The position numbers were made by a program, and so were the translations under genes. A stretch of 64,000 nt of DNA from Bradyrhizobium sp. WBOS07 (GTDB taxonomy: Bacteria; Pseudomonadota; Alphaproteobacteria; Rhizobiales; Xanthobacteraceae). The notes under the pieces are model-generated. The model had not been told where the DNA came from. It searched no databases and was given only the letters and a program-made list of their open reading frames with translations. How positions within the stretch are numbered: the first letter of the stretch is position 1; the number at the start of each line of letters is the position of its first letter. The stretch is from NCBI RefSeq assembly GCF_024585165.1, contig NZ_CP029008.1, forward strand, positions 6,405,501-6,469,500. Reading direction: 5' to 3'. Positions 1 to 8,823 of the stretch are shown here, piece by piece.

Positions 1-569
1 TCAGCCTGTTTCCCGTCCGCGCCGGCATGCGGGCCAATCTCTTCATGTTCCGCGACCCGACCGATCCGATCATGCGCGAGCTGCGTCGCGAGCCGGAGGC
101 GACGGTCTTGCGCCTGCTGCCGGGATTGCGGCCCTATCTCGGCGATTTCCGCGTCATCGGCCGGGTCCAGAACTGGGTGATGGATCTGACCGTCGTCGAG
201 GGACACCTGCAGCCTGGCGTCGTGCTCATCGGCGATGCATTCCAGACCAATTGTCCTGCCGCCGGCACCGGCGTCGCGCGCCTGCTGGTGGACGTCGATC
301 GTCTGTGCACCGAATATGCGCCGCGATGGCTCATGACATCAGGCATGGGCCAGGAGAAGATTTCGCAGTTCTATTCCGATCGCGACAAGATCGCGGCGGA
401 CCAGCAGTCGCTGAAGATGGCGCGCTTCCGCCAGGCCCTGACGTCCCGCGACGATATCGGCTGGGATGTCCGGCGCCGGTTGCACTTCCTGCGCCGCAGC
501 CTTGCACATCGTGTCGATCAGATGCATCCGGGCTGGCTCGGGCGCGTTCGCGGCGCGCTGCGCGCCTGA
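1..569 (+). CDS. FAD-dependent oxidoreductase, C-terminal part (5' truncated)
   Basis: The reading frame is open from the first bases of the window, so this is the 3' end of a longer gene; the first in-frame ATG is at 27. The visible part contains GVVLIGDAFQTNCPAAGTG, the typical GD-x-P-x-G-x-G segment that contacts the FAD ribityl and pyrophosphate in group A flavoprotein monooxygenases and related halogenases. The C-terminal 90 residues are basic and show no further domain. The substrate cannot be told without the N-terminal half. A convergent acetyltransferase gene follows at once. Confidence 0.7.
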   Translation, partial: SLFPVRAGMRANLFMFRDPTDPIMRELRREPEATVLRLLPGLRPYLGDFRVIGRVQNWVMDLTVVEGHLQPGVVLIGDAFQTNCPAAGTGVARLLVDVDRLCTEYAPRWLMTSGMGQEKISQFYSDRDKIAADQQSLKMARFRQALTSRDDIGWDVRRRLHFLRRSLAHRVDQMHPGWLGRVRGALRA

Positions 570-597
570 GTCTTGTGGCCCTTTGTCTGCCGACGGA

Positions 598-1740
598 TCA
601 GCGCGTGGGCGTCGGCGTGCGGGCGGGCAGGAGCCGCAAGTCCGCTAGCCGCTTCGCCGCCAGCTTGAGCCATGGCGCCTGCTTCAGCGCGAACAGGGCG
701 ATGGCGCCTGCCGGGCTGCCGGCCTGCGTGACCGCCCACATCGGCGACGGCTGTCCGCCGAACAATTTCTTGTATGGCTCGTCACCAATGGTGAAATCGA
801 GCATCTGGTCGCCGCGCTCGATACAATCCCGCGCCACCTGCTCGAACATCTGTGCGCCGATCGACTGGCTCTTGTACCCGGCAATGTCGAAGGCGCTCAT
901 GATGACGAGGAAGCTGCCCCGATGGCACAGTCCGAGCACAGCAGCAATCACTTCGCCGTCCATCTTCATGGCGTAGAGGCGCACGAAGCTGCCGAGGCTA
1001 CGAAGAGCGACGTCGGAATAGAAGCCGAAATATTCGGGGCGCTGAAGCAGGTCGCCGTCGCCTTGTGCCTGAAAGCGCGGACCGCGAAACTTCTTCATCA
1101 CCTCCAGTGCCTCGAGCACGGAGGCGCCGTCGGTGCAGCATGAGAAGCTCAGCGCGCCTTTCTTCTGAAGCTGGCGATATTTCTTTGCAAGCTCCTTCTG
1201 ATAGGAGCGATCAATCGCGCTGGCCCGCCATTGCTCGAACGGTGCGACGAGAACCGTCGCGTAGGCATTGGTGTCCATCGACACGCGGCGCGACGCAGCC
1301 AGGAGTTTTTCGATCGGAAGCCGCGCGTCGGGCAGCTTGGTCATGCGCAGCAGATCGAAAGGGCGAACCAGGCGCCGAATCTCCGCGCATGCCTCCGCGT
1401 CGTCGAGCAGTTGCGAGAACACCTCCGGGCTGCAAACCGGTGCCAGATAATCGGAGACGCGCAAATCGGCAAACTCGACCGTTCGGATCGGCCCGCGCCG
1501 GATCCGCAGCAGTGGCAGCACCATCGCAAGCGCCCCCGTCGCGCGCGTGCGGACCACGACGACCAGCGCTGTCGCGCCGGCATCCGAGGCGAGCTTGGTG
1601 TAGAGGCTGTGCAGCCAGACCGGATGCTGGAACGCGGTCGCGGCCGAGCGATCGAACAGCTCGGCATATTCCGGTGACAGAAAGTCGAACGATTGCTCGA
1701 TGACGATGTCGAACGTGTTGCTAGGCTTGTTCATGCGCAA
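598..1740 (-). CDS. GNAT-type acetyltransferase, CelD/BcsL (BioF2-like) family
   Basis: This 380-residue protein has the layout of CelD/BcsL proteins: an N-terminal degenerate GNAT half, then a second GNAT_6-type fold around residues 170-330. The stretch ending DFTIGDEPYKKLFGG is the characteristic late motif of this family. Members are linked to exopolysaccharide or cellulose production and may acylate sugars or peptides, but few have been tested. It has no signal peptide and is probably cytoplasmic. It converges on the truncated flavoprotein gene. The family call is good; the substrate is unknown. Confidence 0.75.
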   Translation of the reverse strand: MRMNKPSNTFDIVIEQSFDFLSPEYAELFDRSAATAFQHPVWLHSLYTKLASDAGATALVVVVRTRATGALAMVLPLLRIRRGPIRTVEFADLRVSDYLAPVCSPEVFSQLLDDAEACAEIRRLVRPFDLLRMTKLPDARLPIEKLLAASRRVSMDTNAYATVLVAPFEQWRASAIDRSYQKELAKKYRQLQKKGALSFSCCTDGASVLEALEVMKKFRGPRFQAQGDGDLLQRPEYFGFYSDVALRSLGSFVRLYAMKMDGEVIAAVLGLCHRGSFLVIMSAFDIAGYKSQSIGAQMFEQVARDCIERGDQMLDFTIGDEPYKKLFGGQPSPMWAVTQAGSPAGAIALFALKQAPWLKLAAKRLADLRLLPARTPTPTR

Positions 1741-2089
1741 TCAAGGACACCGGGCAATTCGCGAAGATCGATCGAACCGTCGCTGCGCTATATAGCAGGC
1801 TCGTTACGGGCGAGACACCAGCCCTGTGCGATTTGCATCAATGCGTTCAACCATGTTGGTATCGTTACCAAACTCTTAAATCTCGGATCCGTTTGGGTAT
1901 CGCGTCCCGATCCCGCCGGTTCATCGACCTCGACCGCGAGGATTGCAGCGGCACGATCCTGCAATTGCGCCATGCGAGCAAGTTGCGGCTGATCGCCGTG
2001 ACGAGCGATCGGCGGTTGCGCGGCGTCACAATGTCGGCATGAGCCCGAAAAGCGTGTCGCGAGGAATCGATCCAGCTATTGGCGCGATC
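1741..2089. other. Intergenic stretch with no supported gene
   Basis: About 350 bases lie between the start of the acetyltransferase gene and the end of a tiny membrane-protein gene. Short open frames exist on both strands, but none has a plausible ribosome site or protein-like composition. It probably holds the promoter of the acetyltransferase. No clear operator or repeat was recognised. Confidence 0.4.
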
Positions 2090-2212
2090 TCAGAGGCGCA
2101 CGCTGGTCGTCGCAAACGCTTGGGCGGCGGGCTCCTGGACTCTGTTCAAGATCATCATCCCCGCAATCGCGATCAGGACGGCCGCGACACAGCCAAGCAG
2201 AAAAGCCTTCAT
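2090..2212 (-). CDS. Small single-pass membrane or exported protein, 40 aa
   Basis: On the minus strand an ATG at 2212 opens a 40-codon frame that starts MKAFLLGCVAAVLIAIAGMM and ends in TGA. A lysine, about 18 hydrophobic residues and then a polar tail fit a single membrane helix or a signal anchor. A purine-rich GAAG lies just before the ATG. The gene is divergent from the small secreted protein at 2379. Function is unknown; the case rests on the hydrophobic pattern and start context. Confidence 0.5.
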   Translation of the reverse strand: MKAFLLGCVAAVLIAIAGMMILNRVQEPAAQAFATTSVRL

Positions 2213-2378
2213 CTTCAGACTCTCTCGATCGGAACATCAAGCCATCTATACGATACATCCTTGGTGTGACCAGCCGGAAACCAGCGTCCGGGCGCTGCCA
2301 AAAGTCGGTTATTGCGGTGCACGCTTCGGAACGGAAGGCGGCTTGGCCCATTTCAGTACGGACATGGGAGGATTCCGC

Positions 2379-2639
2379 GTGAAATTGCTGACAACGTCTT
2401 TGTGCCTCGCAGCCCTTTGCCTTTCCGGAAGCGTCTGGGCGCAGCCCGCCCAATCCGGCTCATCGGCTGCGCAAACCCCGCCCGAGGACAAGGGCCAGCT
2501 CCAGCCGCAAGGCTGGACCGGTCCGATCAATACGGGATCGGGTGGCGCGCCCGCCGAAAGTCCGCAAGGTCAGAGCCCGCCTGGAATGCAGGCTGCACCG
2601 GAGGGGTCGTCGAAAACCACGACGGCGCCGGCCAAGTAG
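2379..2639 (+). CDS. Small secreted proline/glycine-rich protein, 86 aa
   Basis: The GTG at 2379 is chosen because GGGAGG lies about 8 bases upstream; an in-frame ATG at 2364 overlaps that ribosome site. The protein begins with a signal peptide (MKLLTTSLCLAALCLSGSVWA followed by Q). The mature part is rich in Pro, Gly, Ser and Gln, with no cysteine or known domain. Proteins of this kind are common exported unknowns in Bradyrhizobium. It lies 75 bases upstream of the WD40-cytochrome gene, but the two need not be related. Confidence 0.6.
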   Translation: MKLLTTSLCLAALCLSGSVWAQPAQSGSSAAQTPPEDKGQLQPQGWTGPINTGSGGAPAESPQGQSPPGMQAAPEGSSKTTTAPAK

Positions 2640-2714
2640 GCCGGTTCCGATATTCATCTTGGCCGGCTCTTCTGGCAATCTTGGGAGCGTGGATGTGACC
2701 AGGGCCGGCCAGGA

Positions 2715-4004
2715 ATGACCAGATCACCTTTGTGCGCGAAGTTGGCCGCCGCACTGTGGGCCGTCTTTGCCGTCGCATCCGCGCACGCCGACATGGCGGG
2801 ACACGGTGGCCCGATACGGGCGCTTGCCGTTTCCGCCGACGGCGACGAGCTTCTGTCCGGCAGCTTCGACACGTCCGCGATCCATTGGTCGCTCAGGACG
2901 GACAGCGCAGTGCATGTTCTTCGGTATCATGCGGATGGCGTCAATGCGGTCGCCCTGCTGAAGGACCGCCGCATGATCACGGCCGGCGCGGACGCACGGA
3001 TTGCGCTGTGGACGGCGGGCCGGCCGCAGCCGGACCGCGTGCTGGAGGGGCATGCCGCGCCGATCGTGGCGCTTGCCGTCTCGCCCGATGGATCGCTGCT
3101 CGCCTCGGCATCGTGGGATCGGACGGTGTGGCTCTGGTCGCTATCGGACGGCACGTCGCGTGTGCTCGAAGGGCATTCGCAGAACGTCAACGCCGTCGCC
3201 TTCACGCCGGACGGCAGGCTTGTCAGCGTCGGCTACGATCTTGCGCTGCGCATCTGGCGTTTGCCGGAAGGTCAGTCCGAGATCGTGACCTTGCCGGCGC
3301 CGCTGAACGCCGTGGCCGTGGCGCCGGATGGTGAGATCGTCACGGCTGCGGTCGATGGCAAGCTGCGCATGTTGACCGGGGAGGGCAAAGTCAGCGGCGA
3401 GGTCGCGGCCGGTCCCACGCCCGTGGTGGCTTTGGCACTATCGGCGGACGGCGCCTTGATTGCCGCGGCCGGCATCGGCGGCACAGTGGCGATCATCGAT
3501 CGCAGGTCGCGCAGCCTGCTGCGAACATTGATCGGACCTGGACTGCCGGTATGGTCGGTGGCCTTCATGCCGGATGGCGAGACGCTGCTGACGGGTGGCG
3601 CGGACGGCAAGATCAGACGCTGGAATGCGCGCACCGGCGAGCCCATCGGCTCGATCCTGGCAGGATCGCCGCCCGATCCGCTCGCCGCCTATGCCGGCGA
3701 TCATGGTGCCGATGTGTTCCGGGCGTGCGTTGCCTGTCATACGCTGTCGGAGAAGGAGGTGCAGCGCGCAGGTCCGACGCTTGCCGGATTGTATGGCCGC
3801 AAGATCGCGTCGCTGCCGGGCTACCGCTTCTCCGATGCCCTGAAAACGATGGACATCATCTGGACGCCGGAGACGGTTGCGAAGCTGTTCGAAATCGGGC
3901 CGAACGCCTATACCCCCGGCACCAAGATGCCGGAGCAGCGCATCGGCTCGGCCGAGGATCGCCGCGCGCTCACCGATTTCCTCGGCCGGGTGACGTCGCG
4001 CTAG
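2715..4004 (+). CDS. WD40-repeat protein with C-terminal cytochrome c domain
   Basis: A signal peptide (about residues 1-25, ending AHA) is followed by WD40-like blades to about residue 315, visible as recurring units such as AVSPDGSLLASASWDRTVWLW. The last 95 residues are a class I cytochrome c: C338-V-A-C341-H342 binds heme, and M405 in the TKMPEQR segment is the likely second axial ligand. The protein should be periplasmic, because heme attachment and the signal peptide agree. A beta-propeller fused to a monoheme cytochrome suggests a docking or scaffold role in electron transfer. The divergent FDH locus begins about 2.5 kb away, so an FDH link is only inference. Confidence 0.8.
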   Translation: MTRSPLCAKLAAALWAVFAVASAHADMAGHGGPIRALAVSADGDELLSGSFDTSAIHWSLRTDSAVHVLRYHADGVNAVALLKDRRMITAGADARIALWTAGRPQPDRVLEGHAAPIVALAVSPDGSLLASASWDRTVWLWSLSDGTSRVLEGHSQNVNAVAFTPDGRLVSVGYDLALRIWRLPEGQSEIVTLPAPLNAVAVAPDGEIVTAAVDGKLRMLTGEGKVSGEVAAGPTPVVALALSADGALIAAAGIGGTVAIIDRRSRSLLRTLIGPGLPVWSVAFMPDGETLLTGGADGKIRRWNARTGEPIGSILAGSPPDPLAAYAGDHGADVFRACVACHTLSEKEVQRAGPTLAGLYGRKIASLPGYRFSDALKTMDIIWTPETVAKLFEIGPNAYTPGTKMPEQRIGSAEDRRALTDFLGRVTSR

Positions 4005-4052
4005 AGCATGCGCCGGAAAAGTGCGCAGCGGTTTTCCGGAGAGATCATGAGC
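4005..4052. repeat. Palindromic repeat between convergent genes, possible bidirectional terminator
   Basis: The element carries inverted arms AGCATG and CATGAGC outside CCGGAAAA (4013-4020) and TTTTCCGG (4032-4039), with a short loop. It begins right after the stop codon of the WD40-cytochrome gene and lies 10 bases from the end of the next, opposing gene. Near-identical hairpins are frequent between genes in Bradyrhizobium. It probably ends transcription from both sides. Confidence 0.65.
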
Positions 4053-4062
4053 AACCGCGGCC

Positions 4063-4362
4063 TCAGATCGAATCCCAATTGTCCATCGGAAGATCCTTCA
4101 TCTCCGGATGTTGCTTGAGGATCTGAATGACGTCGATGCCGGGATGCTCCTTGAGCGCTTCCGCGACGCAATGGTTGACGTATTTGCGGCGCGACAGCCA
4201 CGCGACCTTCTTGCCCTTGGCTTCGGCCTTGCAGCCGACGATCGCCTGCTTCAGGGCGACCTTCTGTGCCTTGGTCAGCGGCGGAGCGGCAGCTTCGGCC
4301 GCGCCGCCGGCGAGAGCGATGGAAATCATGCACGTCGACAGAGCTGTGATCAAACGAGACAT
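4063..4362 (-). CDS. Small secreted protein with two cysteines, 99 aa
   Basis: The protein starts with a signal peptide (MSRLITALSTCMISIALAGG, cleavage probably near AEA). The mature part is basic and contains two cysteines, in IVGCKAEAKG and YVNHCVAEAL, which could form a disulfide in the periplasm. No family was recognised. It lies 48 bases downstream of the polyferredoxin-like gene on the same strand, so the two may be co-transcribed. Confidence 0.6.
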   Translation of the reverse strand: MSRLITALSTCMISIALAGGAAEAAAPPLTKAQKVALKQAIVGCKAEAKGKKVAWLSRRKYVNHCVAEALKEHPGIDVIQILKQHPEMKDLPMDNWDSI

Positions 4363-4410
4363 GGTGATGCTTCCCCCTGGTTTCCTGCCCCTGATGTCTG
4401 GCGGTCTTGT

Positions 4411-6492
4411 CTAGTCCTTGCCCTCGCGCTGGCGTAGATAGTCGTCCGTCGTCCGCGGCGGTGTTCGTTGCGGAACGCCCTTGAATGGATCGAATTGCTG
4501 CTCGCTCGTGACGATGACGCGGCAGTCCGCGCACATCCTGAGCGTCTCGACCAGCTTGTCGCCGGCCGGATACATCCAATGGCGGCCCTCGAGCTTGGCT
4601 GCGATGCGGTCGATCGTGCTCTTCACGCCGAACGGCGTGCTGCAACGGATGCAGAGCGCGGGCTCCTCCTCCTTGAGAACGGCGGCGGGCGCGCGGGCCG
4701 CGCGAAAATCGATCTGCGGCTCCAGGCTGATGACCTTTTCGGGACAGGTGCTTTGGCACAGCCCGCATTGCACGCAGGCATCCTCGATGAACTTCAGCAT
4801 GGGCCGATCGGGATCGTCCCGCAGCGCGCCGGTCGGGCAGGCCGAGACGCAGGAAAGGCACAGCGTGCAGCCGCTGGCGTCGACGCGGATCGCGCCGATC
4901 GGCGCGCCCTGCGGCAGCGCGATCACGTCGACCGGCTGCGGCGCCAGACGATGCAGCTCGCTCAGCCCGAAGCGCAAGAGGTCGCGCCGCTTTCCTACGG
5001 TCTTGAAGGTTGCGGGCGTTGCGACGGCGGCGAGGGGGCCGATGCCGGTCAAATGCTCGCTAAGCGCGTCGGGATCGTCCGTTTCGATGGTGGCGAGACG
5101 GCGGCCGGAAAATCCGAGACCGCTGAGGATCGCCTCGGCCATGCCGATCGTCTGCACCAATCCGCTCACATCGTGGCGCGGCTTGGCGCGCAGCAGATAG
5201 CGTACGGCGGATACGCCGTAGGCGAAGGCGCCGACGATCGCCTCGAGCCCGAGCTGCGTGAGCTCGTTGACGGCAAAGGGAAGCACGTTCGCCGGCAAGC
5301 CGTCGCCGTGACGTGCCAGGGCATCGATCAGCGGCGTGCCGTGCGGGCCGTCGTGAAACAGCAGCACCGCGTTCGCGCCGCCCGCCTCGCGGTAGGCGAG
5401 CAACATGGCGCGAATTCGCTGCAGCTGCGTGTCGGCGGGCGGCAGCGTGTAAGATGCAGCGCCGGTCGGGCAGGCGGCGGCGCATTGGCCGCAGCCCGCG
5501 CAGATATTCGGGTCGATCGCGACATGATCGCCGACGGGCGTGATCGCCCCGGTCGGGCAGAGATCGAGGCAGCGATGACAGCCTGTGCGCTTCGAGCGCG
5601 AATGGGCGCAAATAGCGGGCGTGACATCGACATATTTCGGCTTGTCGAAGCTGCCGACGAGATCGCGGGCTGTCAGCACGGCGCGCAGCACCGCAGCGGG
5701 ATCCTTGGTGTCGGCGCGAAGATAGCCGTCGCGCAAATCGTGAGCGGGAAACAGCGGCATATCGCCGGAAAGATCGAGCACGATGTCGCAGCGCGAGGTG
5801 ACACCGCTTCGCGCCGCATCCAGCACGAGGCGATCGCGCGAGGAGGGGCGGGGACGCGCATAATCGTCGATCGCAAGCTCGAAGGCGCCGAAATGCCCCT
5901 TCGCGGAGCGGATCGTCCCCTTCACGATCGGGAAGACCGTCGCGGGCGGCACCGTATCGTCGAGCTGCTTCAGCATCACGGTGACGTCGAGATGATCGGC
6001 AAGCAGGCGGCCGGCCTCGATCGCGGCCTCATCGCGTCCGTAGATCAGGACCACGCCCTCGCTCGACAAGGTGAGAAGCGGATAGTCCGGTGCCTGGACG
6101 GAAGCAGACGCGAGCTGGGCCGCCATTTTCGCGCCGGCGCGCGCACCGTCGCGCGACCAGCCGGCGGTTTCGCGGATATTGACGAAACTGATCGCATCCC
6201 CCCGGTTGCCGGCCTCGTCCGAGAATTGCGCCGCCTGCTGCGTGCAGGCGACGGTCAAGGCGCCTTCTGCCGCCGCGATCTTGCGGAAATGATCGAGCTC
6301 CGCACCGCAGAGATGGCTGAAGCTCTTGATCTCGCTGCCCGGACATCCGCGCCGTATCGCGGCCGCGTCGAGGCGCATCGTGCCTTCGCACGAGCAGATC
6401 AGGACGGTCTTCGCTGGCTGCTCCAGGTCAATCCCTCCGCCATTCGGACGCCGGCGGCGGACTCGCGCCGGCCTCTCGTCTCGTATAGACAT
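4411..6492 (-). CDS. Polyferredoxin-like 4Fe-4S protein of formate dehydrogenase loci
   Basis: This 693-residue cytoplasmic protein contains two 2[4Fe-4S] ferredoxin modules. The first uses C305, C308, C312 with C331, C334, C337 and C341; the second uses C542, C545, C548, C552 and C573, C576, C579, C583. Extra cysteine pairs lie near the N-terminus (residues 33-35 and around 50-62) and C-terminus (C614/C617 and a later MCADCR). No signal peptide or membrane helix is present. Similar proteins sit next to FDH genes in many proteobacteria and are thought to help electron transfer or Fe-S and molybdenum enzyme assembly; the reaction is unknown. It diverges, with a 50-base gap, from the FDH accessory operon. 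Confidence 0.8.
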   Translation of the reverse strand: MSIRDERPARVRRRRPNGGGIDLEQPAKTVLICSCEGTMRLDAAAIRRGCPGSEIKSFSHLCGAELDHFRKIAAAEGALTVACTQQAAQFSDEAGNRGDAISFVNIRETAGWSRDGARAGAKMAAQLASASVQAPDYPLLTLSSEGVVLIYGRDEAAIEAGRLLADHLDVTVMLKQLDDTVPPATVFPIVKGTIRSAKGHFGAFELAIDDYARPRPSSRDRLVLDAARSGVTSRCDIVLDLSGDMPLFPAHDLRDGYLRADTKDPAAVLRAVLTARDLVGSFDKPKYVDVTPAICAHSRSKRTGCHRCLDLCPTGAITPVGDHVAIDPNICAGCGQCAAACPTGAASYTLPPADTQLQRIRAMLLAYREAGGANAVLLFHDGPHGTPLIDALARHGDGLPANVLPFAVNELTQLGLEAIVGAFAYGVSAVRYLLRAKPRHDVSGLVQTIGMAEAILSGLGFSGRRLATIETDDPDALSEHLTGIGPLAAVATPATFKTVGKRRDLLRFGLSELHRLAPQPVDVIALPQGAPIGAIRVDASGCTLCLSCVSACPTGALRDDPDRPMLKFIEDACVQCGLCQSTCPEKVISLEPQIDFRAARAPAAVLKEEEPALCIRCSTPFGVKSTIDRIAAKLEGRHWMYPAGDKLVETLRMCADCRVIVTSEQQFDPFKGVPQRTPPRTTDDYLRQREGKD

Positions 6493-6542
6493 TATCCATC
6501 GGGAAGAAAAGGAAAGCGGAGGACGGCCTGCCGTCGACCCCA

Positions 6543-7283
6543 GTGAGCCATGTTTCCCTAGCGGAACCGATTCACCTACCGCCGCCGTTCACGTTGGTGC
6601 GGCTGCGTGAGAGCGGCGACGCCTTTGCCCACGCATGCCGCATTGCACCGGAAAGCGGCGCCGGCACGCTCGTCTATGTCGGCCGCTTCGACCTCGCAGA
6701 GTTCGCCGTCGTGCTCGAGCCGGCCGAGCCCTTGCGCAGCGCGCGGCGCGCATTCTACGCCGGCATGGTCGCGCTCACCGATGCACTTCGCGCCTATGCG
6801 CCGCCGAGCAAGCCTATCACGATCGGCTGGCCGGATGCCGTCAGGATCGATGGCGGGCTGGTCGGCGGCGGCCGGATGGGGTGGCCGTCCGATGCCGACG
6901 AGGATACGCCGCCGCCCTGGCTGGTATTCGCAGCCATGATCCGGACCGTTGCCATGAATGATGACGAACCGGGCGCTCACCCGCTGGCCTCGGCCCTGGA
7001 TCAGGAAGGCTTTGGCGAGGCCGGCGCGGCGCAGATCACGGAGAGCTTCGCCCGCCACCTGATGCTGGCGCTTGACGGCTGGCGCGTCGATGGCTTTGAC
7101 AGCCTCGCGCGCGACTATCTCACGCGGATGCCGCGTGAAAGGCAGACCATTCAGCGCATTGATGATCGCGGCGATCTGCTCACGCGCCGCCTCGGCATGG
7201 ACAAGACCGAAAGGAACGATCTCGTGCAGGCGCTCGCGACGCCATCCTGGCTCGATCCGGCTCTCGGAGGGCCACGCCTATGA
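6543..7283 (+). CDS. Biotin/lipoate protein ligase-fold protein of FDH loci
   Basis: The 246-residue product resembles the biotin/lipoate A/B ligase fold. The segment W96-P97-D98 to G108 lines up with the WPND...DRKLAGI region of BirA, but the position of the BirA catalytic lysine is G105 here. Ligase activity is therefore doubtful, and a binding or chaperone role is more likely (inference). The gene opens the FDH accessory run and overlaps the next gene by 4 bases. Confidence is moderate for the fold and low for any function. Confidence 0.65.
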   Translation: MSHVSLAEPIHLPPPFTLVRLRESGDAFAHACRIAPESGAGTLVYVGRFDLAEFAVVLEPAEPLRSARRAFYAGMVALTDALRAYAPPSKPITIGWPDAVRIDGGLVGGGRMGWPSDADEDTPPPWLVFAAMIRTVAMNDDEPGAHPLASALDQEGFGEAGAAQITESFARHLMLALDGWRVDGFDSLARDYLTRMPRERQTIQRIDDRGDLLTRRLGMDKTERNDLVQALATPSWLDPALGGPRL

Positions 7284-7819
7284 AGCTCCTGCGCACCATC
7301 GCACTCGATCCCTCCGACACCTTCATATTCGATTTGGCGGCGGAGCCGGGCGAATGGGCCGTCTCCGGCGCTTTCCGCTTCTGGGACTGCGACGGATCGA
7401 AGCTGGAAGGCAAGCCGCGTGCGGCGTTTCGCGGCGGCTTCCTCGGGGTGCAGTCCTGGGGCTGGTCGACGCTGGCGCAGGTCGTTCCGGCGACGGAAGA
7501 CGACTACCGCAGCCTGGTCGATCTCCTGGCGAGGCAGCTCGTCGATCGTTTCGGCGCGCCGGACATGGCTGTTGCGAGGGCTGCCGCGGAAGAGGAGGTC
7601 GCATTCGCGCAATCGCTCTGCAGCCATCCGATCAGTTCGCTTATTGCAGTGCACCGCAGCTCGAGCGCTGGCGAGGTGCGCGAATCCTTCCGCCGGCTGC
7701 AGCTCCGCGAAGGGCAGGGGCACAGCAAGGCGTTCTCGTTCATGGAAATGCAGGACGACGTCCAGCCCGATGGCGATCTCAAGCTTGCGGATCTGGGCCG
7801 GGAGCCGATCATCAGATGA
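7280..7819 (+). CDS. Conserved unknown of FDH loci (DUF6505-like)
   Basis: This is a 179-residue soluble protein with no signal peptide or cysteine motif. It matches my memory of the DUF6505 family, which is found almost only in FDH gene clusters of alphaproteobacteria. It overlaps both neighbours by 4 bases, which implies coupled translation within the accessory operon. A role in FDH assembly is inferred from position only. Confidence 0.6.
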   Translation: MKLLRTIALDPSDTFIFDLAAEPGEWAVSGAFRFWDCDGSKLEGKPRAAFRGGFLGVQSWGWSTLAQVVPATEDDYRSLVDLLARQLVDRFGAPDMAVARAAAEEEVAFAQSLCSHPISSLIAVHRSSSAGEVRESFRRLQLREGQGHSKAFSFMEMQDDVQPDGDLKLADLGREPIIR

Positions 7820-8823
7820 ACGATTTCTGGATCGCATGCGGCCATCACCTGCTCGATCGCGACGAGGGCGGTGGGCTTCGCGTCACCGATGAGTTCCTCA
7901 AGGCCTATTTTGCCCGTCCGGAGCTGATGCCGCCGGAGGACGCGTGCGAGGTCGAACGCCGGCTGCACCGCGAATTGCTCGCCCAGCCGCGGCGCATCGT
8001 CAGCGCTGACGAGATCGCCGCGATCGTCGATGCTGATGCCCGGGAGAACTGGCGCTTCGTGCTGGCGTTTCGCGATCTGCTGGTGCGGCATCCGACGCTC
8101 GAAGCCGCCTATCTTGCATTCGTCCGGTCCGGCGCGAACGACCTGCCGCCGCTATTCGTCAACCAGCTCGTGCACGTCATCCTGCGCAATGCGCTCGACG
8201 GCTGCGACGATCCCTTCGTGCTGCGCGCGGCCGAGCTGTTCTTCCGGATCCAGCGCATCCTGCCGCATGAGCAGGCCCTGCTGCTCGGCGACGAGGAGAT
8301 CGTCGGCGGCCGGAGCCCGACGCCGGTGCTCTCCCTGATGTCGATGCTGGGGGCAACCATTGATGCGACGGTCGAGGTCTTGAGCGAGGACAATGCGCAG
8401 GCCTATTGGCAGCGCAGCGACCAGTTCGACATGGCGCTCGACCTCACGCCCGATGGGCGGGGACCTGCGGCGCTGGCCTTGACGATGACGCGCTGGGTAT
8501 CCCATCTGCTCGGCATCGACGTGACGATCGAGCCGCTGCGGGCGCTGCAGGACGCCAGGCTGACTTGGTATGTCGGGCTCGACGCCGACGCCACCAGGCT
8601 TGGCGATCGTCTTTGGCGCGGCGAAGAGCTCGACGAGCGCAGCGCCGACCGCGTGCTCGCGCTGTTCCGGCTGACCTTTGCGGATTCCACCCAGGCACTC
8701 GACGATGTCGGGGCTGAGCCGGTCTACCTGCTCCTGTCGATGACGCCCGATCAGAAGCTCCGGCTGAAGCCGCAGAATCTGCTGACCGGGCTGCCGGTGA
8801 AACGCCTGGAGATGGCGACATGA
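7816..8823 (+). CDS. Conserved unknown of FDH loci (DUF6352-like)
   Basis: The ATG at 7816 overlaps the previous stop codon (ATGA), which fixes the start and excludes longer upstream frames. The product is 335 residues, helical and soluble, with no cofactor motif that I can see. It resembles the DUF6352 family of FDH clusters. Late in the protein lies a QKLRLKPQNLLTG segment that may be conserved. It is encoded between two other unknowns of the same operon. Confidence 0.6.
   Translation: MNDFWIACGHHLLDRDEGGGLRVTDEFLKAYFARPELMPPEDACEVERRLHRELLAQPRRIVSADEIAAIVDADARENWRFVLAFRDLLVRHPTLEAAYLAFVRSGANDLPPLFVNQLVHVILRNALDGCDDPFVLRAAELFFRIQRILPHEQALLLGDEEIVGGRSPTPVLSLMSMLGATIDATVEVLSEDNAQAYWQRSDQFDMALDLTPDGRGPAALALTMTRWVSHLLGIDVTIEPLRALQDARLTWYVGLDADATRLGDRLWRGEELDERSADRVLALFRLTFADSTQALDDVGAEPVYLLLSMTPDQKLRLKPQNLLTGLPVKRLEMAT

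Noticed and set aside
4468..6546. A 692-residue open frame on the plus strand opposite the polyferredoxin-like gene
   Set aside because: It is the antisense shadow of a GC-rich gene whose minus-strand frame carries clear ferredoxin motifs; the shadow is rich in Arg, Ala and Gly without any domain.
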